Source: Rohdeia mirabilis (GTDB taxonomy: Bacteria; Planctomycetota; UBA1135; GCA-002686595). From it: a DNA stretch of 64,000 nt. Below are positions 43,420 through 52,284 of the stretch, piece by piece; the first letter of the stretch is position 1; the number at the start of each line of letters is the position of its first letter. Below the pieces are notes generated by a model that did no database searches, was not told the DNA's origin, and saw only the letters and a list, made by a program, of their open reading frames with translations. A program made the position numbers and the translations under genes. Location: positions 930,001 to 994,000 of the forward strand of contig CP036290.1 of NCBI GenBank assembly GCA_007750655.1, written 5' to 3'.

Positions 43420-44931
43420 TTGGCACGCGTCGCCTTCATCGTCACCACCTGCCACGAGTTCGAGGGCATCAAGGTCCTCTCGTCGGTCCTCAAGCAGCAC
43501 GGCCACGAGTGCGACTGCTTCATCACGTCCGAGGAGAAGGACTTCCACGGTGCGGTGCGCGACTACGCGCCGGACGTGCTCGGCATCTACGCCACGACGG
43601 GACAGGAGGCCTGGGCCCACCGCCACATCGAGGCCTGGAAGAAGGAGCTCCCGCACCTCAAGACCGTGATGGGCGGCCCGCACCCGTCCTTCGACCCGGG
43701 CAACCTGCGCGACGAGGGGATCATCGACGCGATCATCAAGGCCGAGGCCGAGTACGCGATGCTCGACCTGGTCAACGCGTGGGAGGGGAACAACTCGATC
43801 GAGCTGATCCCCAACGTCGGCTTCTTGCGCGACGGCGAGCCGTGGGTCAATCCGATCCGTCCGGTGATCCAGGACCTCGACGAGCTGCCGTTCCCGGACG
43901 TCGACCTCTTCTACAAGTACCCGTTCCTCGCGAAGAAGCGGGTGATGCAGGTCCACGCGAGCCGCGGCTGTCAGAACAGCTGCACCTACTGCTCGGTCGG
44001 CCTGATGAAGAAGGAGTGGATCAGCGGCAAGAAGGGCGAGCGCTTCAACCGCACGAAGTCGGTCGACTACCTGGTCGCGGAGATGAACGACATCCTCGCG
44101 CGCTTCCCGCACTTCAAGATGGTCAACTTCGGCGACGCCGCGCTCAACATGGAGAGCGGCTGGATCCAGGAGTTCGCCGAGAAGTGGCCCGCGAAGGTCG
44201 GTCTGCCGTTCGCCTGCAACGTCAACATCAACTACCTGGACGAGGACGACATCGAAGCCATGTCGCGCGCCGGCTGCGTCTCGGTGCAGTTCGGCCTCGA
44301 GTCGGGCTCCGAGGACGTCCGCCTCAAGGTCTACAAGAAGGGCTACACCGACAAGGTCGTCTACGGCATCCCGACCTTGCTGCGGAAGCACAAGATCACC
44401 TACCGCACGAACAACATCATGGGCTCGCCGGCGGAGACGCTGGACGACATGTTCAACACCGTGCGCACGAACCGCGCGATCAAGCCCAACGGCTGCACGG
44501 TGTTGATCTACCGCCCGTTCCGCTCGACCGAACTGGGGCGCGAGGACTTCGAGAAGGAGCGCGTCGACTTCAGCCGCGACATCGGCCCCTCGATCCAGGC
44601 CGACAGCCAGATGCTGCGCGACGACGTGGAGGAGGTGGTCAACCTCCAGAAGCTCTTCAACGTGGCGGTCTACCTGCCGTTCGGTCTGCCGCTGGTGAAG
44701 GCGCTGATCAAGCTGCCGCGCAACCCGCTGTTCGACTGGACCTTGCTGGCGTTCCTCTGGTACCAGCACGCGGTCGTCTCGGGCTACGGGATGGTCGACG
44801 ACTTCAAACTGGGCCTGAAGAACATCGGACAGATCTTCGGCAAGAAGTCGGGCGGGATGCACAGCTACGGCGACACCCAGAAGAACCAGTTCCTCGACAC
44901 CTTGGACACGGGGCAGGACGTCTCGGTCTGA
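43420..44931 (+). CDS. B12-binding radical SAM protein
   Basis: A 503-residue enzyme of the same class as the divergent neighbour, though clearly different in sequence. Residues 1-145 are the cobalamin-binding domain (VLKQHGHECDCF, VMGGPHPSFDPGNL). Residues 170-380 hold the radical SAM core with Cys184, Cys188 and Cys191 in SRGCQNSCTYC, followed by FGLESGSEDVRLKVYKKGYT. The C-terminal 100 residues contain a hydrophobic helical stretch (LPLVKALIKLPRNPLFDWTLLAFLWYQHAVV) that may contact the membrane, which suggests a lipid-like substrate. The start is TTG at 43420: family similarity begins there, GGAG is well placed, and no better codon is upstream. A hairpin follows at 44952. Confidence 0.8.
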   Translation: MARVAFIVTTCHEFEGIKVLSSVLKQHGHECDCFITSEEKDFHGAVRDYAPDVLGIYATTGQEAWAHRHIEAWKKELPHLKTVMGGPHPSFDPGNLRDEGIIDAIIKAEAEYAMLDLVNAWEGNNSIELIPNVGFLRDGEPWVNPIRPVIQDLDELPFPDVDLFYKYPFLAKKRVMQVHASRGCQNSCTYCSVGLMKKEWISGKKGERFNRTKSVDYLVAEMNDILARFPHFKMVNFGDAALNMESGWIQEFAEKWPAKVGLPFACNVNINYLDEDDIEAMSRAGCVSVQFGLESGSEDVRLKVYKKGYTDKVVYGIPTLLRKHKITYRTNNIMGSPAETLDDMFNTVRTNRAIKPNGCTVLIYRPFRSTELGREDFEKERVDFSRDIGPSIQADSQMLRDDVEEVVNLQKLFNVAVYLPFGLPLVKALIKLPRNPLFDWTLLAFLWYQHAVVSGYGMVDDFKLGLKNIGQIFGKKSGGMHSYGDTQKNQFLDTLDTGQDVSV

Positions 44932-44951
44932 GGCGAAGGACGGCTGCCGTT

Positions 44952-44996
44952 CGGGCGGGGCGGGTGTGCGCGAGCGGCGCACACCCGCCCCGTTCG
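44952..44996 (+). terminator. GC-rich hairpin after the radical SAM gene
   Basis: CGGGGCGGGTGTGCGC (44956-44971) pairs perfectly with 44977-44992 over 16 bp around the loop GAGCG. Two further G-U and two G-C pairs extend the stem to 44952 and 44996. It begins 21 bases after the stop. A TTCG-like end follows instead of a U-run. Confidence 0.65.
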
Positions 44997-45104
44997 CGTT
45001 CGAGAGCCACTCGTCGCGCGCGCATCGCTCGCGACTTTCGTCCAACAGGCGGCGGTGGCGTACCGTTCGACCGTCCTCGAACGGCCCCAAGAACCTCGAC
45101 CACC

Positions 45105-46757
45105 ATGCTGCTCACCTCCGCTCTGCTCGCCTCGCTCGCTCTCCAGGATCCGACCGCGATCGACAGCCGCGTCGCGTCCGTCGACGTCTATCCGAACACC
45201 GCGCTCGTGACGCGCGCCGGCCAGGTCCCCGCGGGCGACGGTCGGGTGCTGCTGCGCGGTCTGCCCGAGTCCCTCGACCCGTCGACCATCCGCCTGCGGG
45301 CACCGGGGTCCGAGATCGTGGCGCTCGAGGTCCTCGAGCGCTTCGTGCGTTCGGTCCCGGCCGACGCGATCGCCGAGGCCAGCGCGCGCATCGAGGCGAT
45401 CGACGCCGAACTGCGCCGGCGCGGCGACGAGGTGGGCCTGCTCGAGATGCTGTCCAAGCACTTCCTGACGCTCCTGGACGAGCAGGCGCGCGGCGACGCG
45501 GCCCTCGAACTCTCGGCCGCCGCGCGCATGGAGTCCGTCGCGATGGTGCGCGAGCAGGTCTCGTCCCTGGCGGCCGAGACGCGCGACCAGCGCGCCGCGA
45601 TCGCCGAGCTCCAGGCCGAGCGCGAGCGACTCCAGGCCGACGTCGGCCGCTGGCGCAACGGGACGTCGACGCGCGTCTACGACGTGCAGTGCGACCTGCT
45701 CGACACGGACGGCGACGCGGATCCGTTCGAACTCGAGTACCAAGTTTCGGGCGCCCGTTGGGAGCCGTTCTACGACGTGCGCGCCGACAGCGATCTGGCC
45801 GGCGTCGACCTGGTCTTCCGCGCGCGCATCTTCCAACGCACGGGCGAGGACTGGGACGGGGCGACGATCGCGCTGTCCACCGCCGTCCCGCGCCGCCGGT
45901 TGACCGCCCCCGAGCCGCGGATCGCGTGGGTCGACCTGATCGATCCGACGTCCAACAAGTGGGGCTCGTCGGGCGCGATCATGATGGACTCCGCCGTCGA
46001 GATGTCGGCGGAAGCTCCGCCCGAAGGGAGTCCGAGCGATCGCGCGGGCTTCACCATGAGCAACGAGGCACGCAAGGCCGCTTCGGGGCGCTGGGCCGAC
46101 ATCCAGGCCGACGGCGTGAATCTGCGCTACGTGCTGCCCGTGGCCCAGTCCGTGCCGAGTCGCCCCGAACCGAGCTCCGTCCTGATCGGTCGCGAGCGCC
46201 TCGACGTCGAGATGGAGCGCGTCTGCCTGCCCGGCATCGACACGACCGTCTGGCTGCGCGGGCGCGCCACGAACACCACGCCCTGGGTGCTGCTCGAGGG
46301 CGACGCGAGCATCTACCTCGGCTCGACCTTCCTCGGCCGCACGCCGCTCGCGCGCGCGCAGGTCGGAGCGACGTTCGACGTGCCGCTCGGCGAGGATCCG
46401 ACGATCGCCGTCGAGCGCATCGAGACCGAGAACGAGGTGGACTCGGCCGGCGTCTTTTCGAGCACCGAGCGTCGCTTCACCACGCACCGCATCAAGATCA
46501 CGGACAGCTCCGTCGCCGGTGGCGCGCCGAAGCGCCTGATCGTCCACGAGTCTCTGCCGCGCCCGCGGACCGATCGCATCGACGTGAAGATCGACCGGGT
46601 GTCGCCCGCGCTCGCCACCGGCGAACGTTGGAAGGAGCTGCGCGAGGAACGCGGCGTGCTGACCTGGACCCTCGATCTGGCGCCGGGTGGCGAGCGCGTC
46701 GTCGAACTGCGCGTCAGCCTGGGGTACCCCGAGGGGCGGACGGTCGTGGGCGGGTGA
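45105..46757 (+). CDS. MuiA-type DUF4139/DUF4140 exported protein
   Basis: A 550-residue exported protein. A short signal peptide (MLLTSALLASLALQD) is followed by the DUF4140-like N-terminal domain (VASVDVYPNTALVTRAGQVPAGDGRVLLRGLP), a long coiled-coil-like segment (about 95-185, Arg/Glu/Gln-rich: ETRDQRAAIAELQAERERLQAD), and a beta-rich DUF4139 domain (about 200-548, WEPFYDVRADSDLAG, MDSAVEMSAEAPP, ASIYLGSTFLGRTPL). These domains are combined in proteins annotated as mucoidy inhibitor MuiA; their molecular role is unknown. It shares the DUF4139 core with the 5755 protein. A TACCGT hexamer at 45061-45066 could be the promoter, with a leader of about 30 bases. Confidence 0.75.
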   Translation: MLLTSALLASLALQDPTAIDSRVASVDVYPNTALVTRAGQVPAGDGRVLLRGLPESLDPSTIRLRAPGSEIVALEVLERFVRSVPADAIAEASARIEAIDAELRRRGDEVGLLEMLSKHFLTLLDEQARGDAALELSAAARMESVAMVREQVSSLAAETRDQRAAIAELQAERERLQADVGRWRNGTSTRVYDVQCDLLDTDGDADPFELEYQVSGARWEPFYDVRADSDLAGVDLVFRARIFQRTGEDWDGATIALSTAVPRRRLTAPEPRIAWVDLIDPTSNKWGSSGAIMMDSAVEMSAEAPPEGSPSDRAGFTMSNEARKAASGRWADIQADGVNLRYVLPVAQSVPSRPEPSSVLIGRERLDVEMERVCLPGIDTTVWLRGRATNTTPWVLLEGDASIYLGSTFLGRTPLARAQVGATFDVPLGEDPTIAVERIETENEVDSAGVFSSTERRFTTHRIKITDSSVAGGAPKRLIVHESLPRPRTDRIDVKIDRVSPALATGERWKELREERGVLTWTLDLAPGGERVVELRVSLGYPEGRTVVGG

Positions 46758-46830
46758 AGTTTCCGCTGGAAGGGCCGCCACCGAGTCGATCCTCGGGCGG
46801 TCCTTCACGTGACCTGGGCGCCGTCCTGGC

Positions 46831-46836
46831 TACCCT
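46831..46836 (+). promoter_or_regulatory. Candidate -10 element of the 5'-nucleotidase gene
   Basis: TACCCT ends nine bases before the ATG at 46846. Transcription would begin about two or three bases before the start codon, so the mRNA would be effectively leaderless. No ribosome binding site is present. Confidence 0.3.
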
Positions 46837-46845
46837 GGTCCCACC

Positions 46846-48462
46846 ATGAGCGGCCGCATCACGAACCTGTCGAACCCGAGCGCAGCGCGCCCGGTCACGA
46901 ACGCCCGGGGCACTCTTCGGCGCCTGGCGTCGATCGCCGCCGTCCTCCTCGTCTGTCTGTGGACCCAGGGGCTGGCGGCGTCGGATGCCGGCGCGTCCGC
47001 GAGCGAGGAGCCGATCCACCTGATCCTCCTGCACACGAACGACGTGCACGGACAGACGCTGCCGCGCCGCGCCACGTGGATCGAGGACCGCGAGGTGTGG
47101 GTCGGCGGGCTCGAGCGGGCGGCGGCCTACATCGAGAGCGTGCGCCGACGCGCCGACGGCCCGGGCGAGGGCGTGGTGCTGGTGGACGGCGGCGACTGGT
47201 TCCAAGGCACGCCCGAGGGCCGCGTGCGCGAGGGGCGGGAGTTCGTGAAGCTCCTGAAGCGGCTCGACTACGACGCCATGGCCCTCGGCAACCACGAGTT
47301 CGACCTGGGGATCGAGCCGCTGTTGGCGCTGTTGCTCGAGGCCGAGATGCCCAGCGTCTGCGCGAACCTCTACGAGAGCGGCGAGCGCGTCGGTTGGGTG
47401 CGCCCGTACCGGATCGTCGAGCGCTGCGGCCTGCGCATCGCTTTCGTCGGGCTGATCTCGCCGTCGACGCCCGACATCACGCACGTGGAGGCGCGGCGCC
47501 TCGACTTCCGGGACCCGATCGCCGAGTTCACGCGCGTCTGCGACGAACTGCCCGACGACATCGACCTCGTGATCCCGCTGACGCACAACGGTCTGTACCT
47601 GGATCGCGAACTCGCGGTGGCGCGACCGGATCTGCCGCTCGTCGTGGGAGGGCACAGTCACACCTACCTGCGCGACGGCGTGGTCGTGGGTCCCACGCGC
47701 ATCGTCCAGGCCGGTGACAAGTGCACGGTCGTCGGTCGCGTGGACCTTCTGATCGACCCGGCCACGAAGCGCGTGCTGTCGAGCACGTCGCGCCTGATCG
47801 AACTGGACCGCGATCCCGACCCCGAGTTCGTGGACGCCGAGCTCGCGGCCGGCGTCGCGCGGCTCGTCGAACGCACCGACGCCGCGATGTCGGTCGAGGT
47901 CGGGCGCCTGTCCGAGACCCCCGTGCCTCCGACGCCGTTCGCGTCCGGCGGCCTCGGGAGTTGGATCGCCGACTCCATGCGCACCTTCGCGCGCGCCGAC
48001 GTCGGGCTGCACAACCGCGGCGGGATCCGCAGTTCCCTGGCCAAGGGACCCGTCACGCGCCGTGCGCTGTTCGAGGTCTGCCCGTTCGGGAACACCGTGG
48101 TCTCGTTCGAACTCACCGGCGCCGAACTCGAGGCCTGCCTCGAGCAGGCGATCGAGAGTCGCCCCGAGATCCGCATCGAGGTCAGCGGCGTCGAACTGGA
48201 CGTGCGCATGGTCGACGACGAAGAGCACCCGCTGCGGCTCGTCGCGGTGCGCGTCGGCGGCGAGCCCCTGGACCCGAAGCGCACCTACCGCATGGCGACC
48301 AACTCGTTCCTGGCCACCGGCGGAGACCGCGTCTTCCGCTTCGATCGCGAGCTCGACTTGCTCGACTCGGGCGTCCTGATCAACGAACTGCTCGAGCAGC
48401 AGTTCGCTGGCACCAAGAGCATCGCCCTGCCGACCGACTCCCGCTTCGCCCGCGTCGACTGA
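46846..48462 (+). CDS. 5'-nucleotidase/UshA-like metallophosphatase
   Basis: A 538-residue exported enzyme. The signal segment is at about residues 24-46 after a basic start. The N-terminal metallophosphatase domain carries all metal-ligand motifs in order: LLHTNDVHG, VDGGDWFQG, GNHEFD, VIPLTHNG and GHSHT. The C-terminal 5'-nucleotidase domain (about 330-535) has the substrate-stacking region (LHNRGGIRSSL, CPFGNTVVSFELTGAEL, TNSFLATGGD). It would hydrolyse nucleotides or other organic phosphates in the periplasm. The length is typical of UshA/CpdB-type enzymes. It follows the MuiA-type gene by 88 bases with its own possible promoter. The HEAT/VWA gene begins 11 bases after its stop, so the two form an operon. 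Confidence 0.85.
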   Translation: MSGRITNLSNPSAARPVTNARGTLRRLASIAAVLLVCLWTQGLAASDAGASASEEPIHLILLHTNDVHGQTLPRRATWIEDREVWVGGLERAAAYIESVRRRADGPGEGVVLVDGGDWFQGTPEGRVREGREFVKLLKRLDYDAMALGNHEFDLGIEPLLALLLEAEMPSVCANLYESGERVGWVRPYRIVERCGLRIAFVGLISPSTPDITHVEARRLDFRDPIAEFTRVCDELPDDIDLVIPLTHNGLYLDRELAVARPDLPLVVGGHSHTYLRDGVVVGPTRIVQAGDKCTVVGRVDLLIDPATKRVLSSTSRLIELDRDPDPEFVDAELAAGVARLVERTDAAMSVEVGRLSETPVPPTPFASGGLGSWIADSMRTFARADVGLHNRGGIRSSLAKGPVTRRALFEVCPFGNTVVSFELTGAELEACLEQAIESRPEIRIEVSGVELDVRMVDDEEHPLRLVAVRVGGEPLDPKRTYRMATNSFLATGGDRVFRFDRELDLLDSGVLINELLEQQFAGTKSIALPTDSRFARVD

Positions 48463-48473
48463 GGCGTTCCGTG

Positions 48474-50075
48474 ATGCACATGATCCGCACCCTCCTCGCC
48501 GTACCGTTCCTCTTCCTGCCGCTCGCTGGGCAGGACCAGAACGCCACCGCTCCGCGCACGTCCGAGACCACCGGACCCGCGGTCCAGGACGGCAAGACCT
48601 ACGACGAACTGCTCGAGGACGTGGCCGACGACGACGCGCGCAAGCGTCGTGTGGCCGTCAGGCGCCTGAGCGAGCTCGGAACGCCGAAGGCCTGGGAGCG
48701 CGTGCTCGAGCGCCTCGCCGATCCCGACGCCCAGGTGGCCGACGAGGCCCAGCTGCGCGTCGCCGATCTCACCGACGACGAGCTGTGGGAGGACCTCGTG
48801 TTCGGCAAGCTGGGCACCGGGCACAAGGATCCGCTCGTGCGGCGGCGCGTGCTCGAGGCCCTCGGGCGAGCGAACGCGCCGCTCGACGTCAGGACCGTCG
48901 TCGGGCTGTTCAAGGAGCGCGATCTCGAGGCGCGGCGCCTGTTGGCGTTCAGCCTGGAACGCTTGGCTGCGGCCGACGGTGCTGGGATCGGACGCATCGA
49001 CGACGAAGGTCGGACCGAGCTCGTCGAGACCCTCCTGCGCCTCGCGTCGAAGGAGAAGGACGGCGGACTGCGGGCGGCGGCGTTGCTCGCGGCCCAACGG
49101 GTCGAAGCGCTCGTCACGCCCGCGGCGCCGCTCTCCCGCGAGCTGGCCGAGGACCTGTTGCGCAAGTCGAAGGACACGCCGGCCATGGTCGGTGCCTTGG
49201 CTGCCCTCGGGCGCAGCGCGGACGACGCGGCGCTGGCGCTGTGCGTCGCGGCGATCGGGGACGAGGCGTTGGCGGTCCGCCTGCAGGTGGTGGACTCGCT
49301 CTTCTCGGCGCGCAACCGCACAGCGGCGCGTGGGCTCGTGACTGTGCTCGAGTCCGAGCCCGTGCCCGCCGTCGCGCGCCGGGCGGTGAACGCGCTCCAG
49401 CGTTTCAGCGGCCTCAAGTTCCGCACCGATCCGCGCCCCTGGCGCGACTGGGCCGAAGCGCTGTCGGAGGACTGGGCGCCCGAGGATCGCAACCTCGAGG
49501 GGCGCGGCGACGGCGCGGGCGACGAGTCGACCGTCACCAAGCTCGTCGGCCTTCCGATCCGCTCGGACCGCCTCGCGATCCTGATCGACATGTCGGGTTC
49601 GATGTGGCAGTCGCGACCGGACGGCCGCAAGACCAAGGACCTCGTCGACGTGGAGGTGCGGCGCTGTCTCGAAGGCCTGCCGGAGTCCGCGCGTTTCAAC
49701 CTCGTGCCCTACGCCACCGAACCGGGCCCGTACGCCGACGAACTGGTCGCGGCGAGCCCGAAGAAGGTCGCCAAGGCCCTCGAGTGGTTCGAGGAGAACG
49801 AGCAGCGCGGCAAGGGCAACGTGTGGGACGCGATCGAGGTCGCGCTCGCCGATCCGGACGTGGACACGCTCGTGGTGATGACCGACGGCGCGCCCACGGG
49901 TGGACCGCACTGGAACCTCGAACTGATGGTCCCGCTGTTGCTCGAGCGCAACCGGTTCCGGCACGTGACCTTCGACGTGCTGCTGACGGAGACGAGCGGC
50001 GGGCTCGTGCGCCACTGGGAGGCGCTCAGCGAGGCGACGGGCGGCACGTGCCTCGAAGTCTCGTTCGACGAGTGA
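48474..50075 (+). CDS. HEAT-repeat and VWA-domain protein, exported
   Basis: A 533-residue protein with a signal peptide (IRTLLAVPFLFLPLAGQD), a HEAT-type solenoid (about residues 40-320, with repeated ALGRANAPLDVRTV- and AALAALGRSADDAALALC-type helices), and a VWA domain (about 360-530) with a complete MIDAS: DMSGSM at Asp372 and MTDG. It repeats the architecture of the 7669 gene, including the F/L-SGL...RPWRDWAEAL element before the VWA, but is 130 residues shorter. A GTG three bases upstream of the ATG is an equal start candidate. nnrE overlaps its stop by four bases, an unexpected coupling of an exported protein with a cytoplasmic repair enzyme. Confidence 0.75.
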   Translation: MHMIRTLLAVPFLFLPLAGQDQNATAPRTSETTGPAVQDGKTYDELLEDVADDDARKRRVAVRRLSELGTPKAWERVLERLADPDAQVADEAQLRVADLTDDELWEDLVFGKLGTGHKDPLVRRRVLEALGRANAPLDVRTVVGLFKERDLEARRLLAFSLERLAAADGAGIGRIDDEGRTELVETLLRLASKEKDGGLRAAALLAAQRVEALVTPAAPLSRELAEDLLRKSKDTPAMVGALAALGRSADDAALALCVAAIGDEALAVRLQVVDSLFSARNRTAARGLVTVLESEPVPAVARRAVNALQRFSGLKFRTDPRPWRDWAEALSEDWAPEDRNLEGRGDGAGDESTVTKLVGLPIRSDRLAILIDMSGSMWQSRPDGRKTKDLVDVEVRRCLEGLPESARFNLVPYATEPGPYADELVAASPKKVAKALEWFEENEQRGKGNVWDAIEVALADPDVDTLVVMTDGAPTGGPHWNLELMVPLLLERNRFRHVTFDVLLTETSGGLVRHWEALSEATGGTCLEVSFDE

Positions 50076-50863
50076 GCGGCGCGCCCGTGCACGCCGTGAA
50101 CAGCACGAACGCCTTCTCGCGTGTTCCCCGCCCGGGCGACCCGATCGCGACGGCCGAACAGATGCGCGCCGTCGACGCGCGCGCGATCGGAGACTTCGGG
50201 ATCCCCGGCGCGGTTCTCATGGAGAGCGCCGGGCGGGCGTGCGCCGAGCGGCTCGAGCGCCTGGCGGCGAGCGGGCAGTGCGCCCGACGCGCGCTGGTCC
50301 TCTGCGGCCCGGGCAACAACGGCGGCGACGGTTTCGTGATCGGACGCACGCTGCGCGCCATCGGTTGGGACGCGGGCGAGCGCTTCTTCGCTGCTCCCGA
50401 GCCACGCTCGCGCTTCGGCCCCGATCTCGTGCTCCAGCTGGACCTGGCCGAGCGACTCGGGCGGCCCGCGCGTTCCGTTCTCACGAGCTCCGAGACCGAC
50501 ACCCTGATCGCCGACATCGACGCCACCGCGCGCTCCGGCGGCGTCGTGGTGGACGCGCTCTTCGGGACGGGGCTCGCTCGCCCGCTCACGGGCTCGATCG
50601 CACGGACGCTCGACCACCTCGCGCGCGCGGGCGCCCTCGTGTTCGCGGTCGACGTTCCCAGTGGGCTCTGTGCGGACACGGGCCAGGTCCTCGGCACGGC
50701 CTGCCCGGCTCGCTGGACGACGACGCTGGCGGCGCTCAAGCCCGGACTCCTCGTGCAGCACGGGCCGCGGCTCGTGGGGGAGCTCGAGATCGCCGAGATC
50801 GGCATCCCGCCCGCGCTGCTCGCCGACCTGCCGCGGTTCCAGCCCGGCGACGCGCCTCGCTAG
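50072..50863 (+). CDS. nnrE: NAD(P)H-hydrate epimerase
   Basis: A 263-residue enzyme of the YjeF N-terminal family that repairs hydrated NAD(P)H by converting R- to S-NAD(P)HX. The phosphate-binding loop LCGPGNNGGDGFVIGR, the substrate-side GVVVDALFGTGLARPL and VFAVDVPSGLCADTGQV are all present. The dehydratase partner (NnrD, YjeF C-terminal) is not fused and not in the window. The start is GTG 50072, overlapping the VWA gene stop (GTGA). The N-terminal 20 residues before ATAEQMRAVDA are an extension. The stop codon TAG is part of the TAGACT hexamer that may drive the next gene. Confidence 0.85.
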   Translation: MSGAPVHAVNSTNAFSRVPRPGDPIATAEQMRAVDARAIGDFGIPGAVLMESAGRACAERLERLAASGQCARRALVLCGPGNNGGDGFVIGRTLRAIGWDAGERFFAAPEPRSRFGPDLVLQLDLAERLGRPARSVLTSSETDTLIADIDATARSGGVVVDALFGTGLARPLTGSIARTLDHLARAGALVFAVDVPSGLCADTGQVLGTACPARWTTTLAALKPGLLVQHGPRLVGELEIAEIGIPPALLADLPRFQPGDAPR

Positions 50864-50866
50864 ACT
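50861..50866 (+). promoter_or_regulatory. Candidate -10 element of hldD, overlapping the nnrE stop
   Basis: TAGACT, whose first three bases are the nnrE stop codon, ends seven bases before the ATG at 50874. The expected mRNA would be leaderless. No ribosome binding site is present. Confidence 0.35.
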
Positions 50867-50873
50867 CGTCCCC

Positions 50874-51875
50874 ATGATCGTCGTCACGGGTGGTGCGGGT
50901 TTCATCGGGTCGAATCTGGTCGCGGCGCTGGCCGAGCGCGGCGAGCACGACATCGCCGTGGTCGACCGCTTCGGGCACGACGAGGGCGGCGTCGCGAAGT
51001 GGCGGAACCTCGCGAAGCACGAGCTCGCGAACGCGGTCGATCCAGCGGACCTCCACGAGTTCCTCGAGGCCCACCGCTCCCAGATCCGCGCGATCTTCCA
51101 CATGGGCGCGATCTCGGCCACGACCGAGACCGACGTGGACCTGATCGTGAGCTCGAACCTGCGGCTGTCGCTCGGACTGTGGGACTGGTGTACGGCGCGC
51201 GGCGTGCGGTTCATCTACGCCTCGTCCGCGGCCACCTACGGCGACGGCTCGCAGGGGTTCGAGGACGACGGCAGCTGCGACGCGCTCGCGACGCTGCGTC
51301 CGCTCAACGCCTACGGCTGGAGCAAGCACGCGTTCGACCGGCGCGTGGCCCGGATCGTCCAGCAGGGCGGCGCGACCCCGCCCCAGTGGGCCGGCCTCAA
51401 GTTCTTCAACGTCTACGGGCCGAACGAGGGGCACAAGGGCTCGATGATGAGCGTCGTCGCGAAGACGCACGCGCGCCTCGCGGCCGGCGAGCGCGCCGTC
51501 CTGTTCCGCTCGCACCACCCCGACTACACCGACGGCGGACAGTCGCGCGACTTCGTCTGGGTGGGGGACTGCGTGGCGATGATGCTGTGGTTGCTCGACT
51601 CGCCGAAGGTCAATGGCCTCTTCAACTGCGGCTCGGGGAAGGCGCGCAGTTTCAAGGATCTCGCACACGCGGTGTTCTCCGCGCTCGGTCGCGAGCCGCA
51701 GATCGACTTCGTCGACACGCCGATCGAGATCCGCGACAAGTACCAGTACTTCACCGAAGCGACGATGGCGCGCGCGGCGGCGGCCGGTTTCGTGCATCCC
51801 GCCACGTCGCTCGAGGAGGGAGTCCGCCAGTACGTGCGGGACTTCCTCGAACAGCGCGACGACCCGTACCGGTAG
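50874..51875 (+). CDS. hldD: ADP-L-glycero-D-manno-heptose 6-epimerase
   Basis: A 333-residue extended short-chain dehydrogenase with a GGAGFIGSN NAD(P)-binding loop at the very N-terminus, the catalytic Tyr147-x3-Lys151 in NAYGWSKHAFD, and the preceding YASSAATYGDG. Features specific to HldD/GmhD include VVDRFG followed by WRNL, the HMGAISATTETD block and DYTDGGQSRDFVWVGDCVAMMLW. HldD epimerises the heptose nucleotide used for inner-core lipopolysaccharide. Its presence fits a Gram-negative outer envelope with heptose-bearing glycans. The other heptose genes (hldE, gmhA, gmhB) are not in the window. It follows nnrE by 10 bases. Confidence 0.85.
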   Translation: MIVVTGGAGFIGSNLVAALAERGEHDIAVVDRFGHDEGGVAKWRNLAKHELANAVDPADLHEFLEAHRSQIRAIFHMGAISATTETDVDLIVSSNLRLSLGLWDWCTARGVRFIYASSAATYGDGSQGFEDDGSCDALATLRPLNAYGWSKHAFDRRVARIVQQGGATPPQWAGLKFFNVYGPNEGHKGSMMSVVAKTHARLAAGERAVLFRSHHPDYTDGGQSRDFVWVGDCVAMMLWLLDSPKVNGLFNCGSGKARSFKDLAHAVFSALGREPQIDFVDTPIEIRDKYQYFTEATMARAAAAGFVHPATSLEEGVRQYVRDFLEQRDDPYR

Positions 51876-52284
51876 GCCGCGCGCGACCGGCGCCGGACGT
51901 CCGCGAAACGGACGGACCGCGGCACTCGCGTCAGGTTCTCGGCGGCGCAGCGGGCGAGCGGCTCGCGTCGGCCCCGCTCGGCGGTTCGACGGAGTGGGCG
52001 TCGCGGCGACGAGCCGGCCGAGCCGGCCGAGCACTCGGACACACCGTGCGGGCCCAGCGTTCGGTGCCCCCTCGGCGGCGGCGTCCGCCGCGATCTCGAC
52101 CGCGACTTCGACCGCGACTTCGACCGCGATCTCGACTGCGAATTCGGCGCGACGATCCGGCGGACCGCGCCGCACGGCCAGGGGCCCGGGGCGGTTCGAT
52201 GCGCGCCCCTCTCGTCCTCCGCTTCAATGGTGGCATCTGCTAGAACACTCGGCCGGAAGTCCTCTCCAGCCCCGTTCGACGCCC
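51876..52284. other. 409-bp intergenic region
   Basis: No convincing gene. It contains the 12-bp tandem repeat at 52089-52148. A TAGAAC hexamer near 52241 could be the -10 of the enoyl-CoA hydratase gene, with a leader of about 30 bases. Several frames run through, but their composition (Arg/Gly or Val-Glu-Val-Ala runs from the repeat) is artefactual. Confidence 0.4.
52089..52148. repeat. 12-bp tandem repeat, five units
   Basis: The units are CGCGATCTCGAC, CGCGACTTCGAC (twice), CGCGATCTCGAC again and a degenerate TGCGAATTCGGC. The order of variants (A-B-B-A) suggests duplication of a two-unit block or slippage. The unit is 12 bases, close to one helical turn, and contains TCGA or GATC half-palindromes. 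Confidence 0.75.

Noticed and set aside
52089..52148. CRISPR or coding repeat
   Set aside because: Units are contiguous without spacers, and the frames through them have no start or conserved context.
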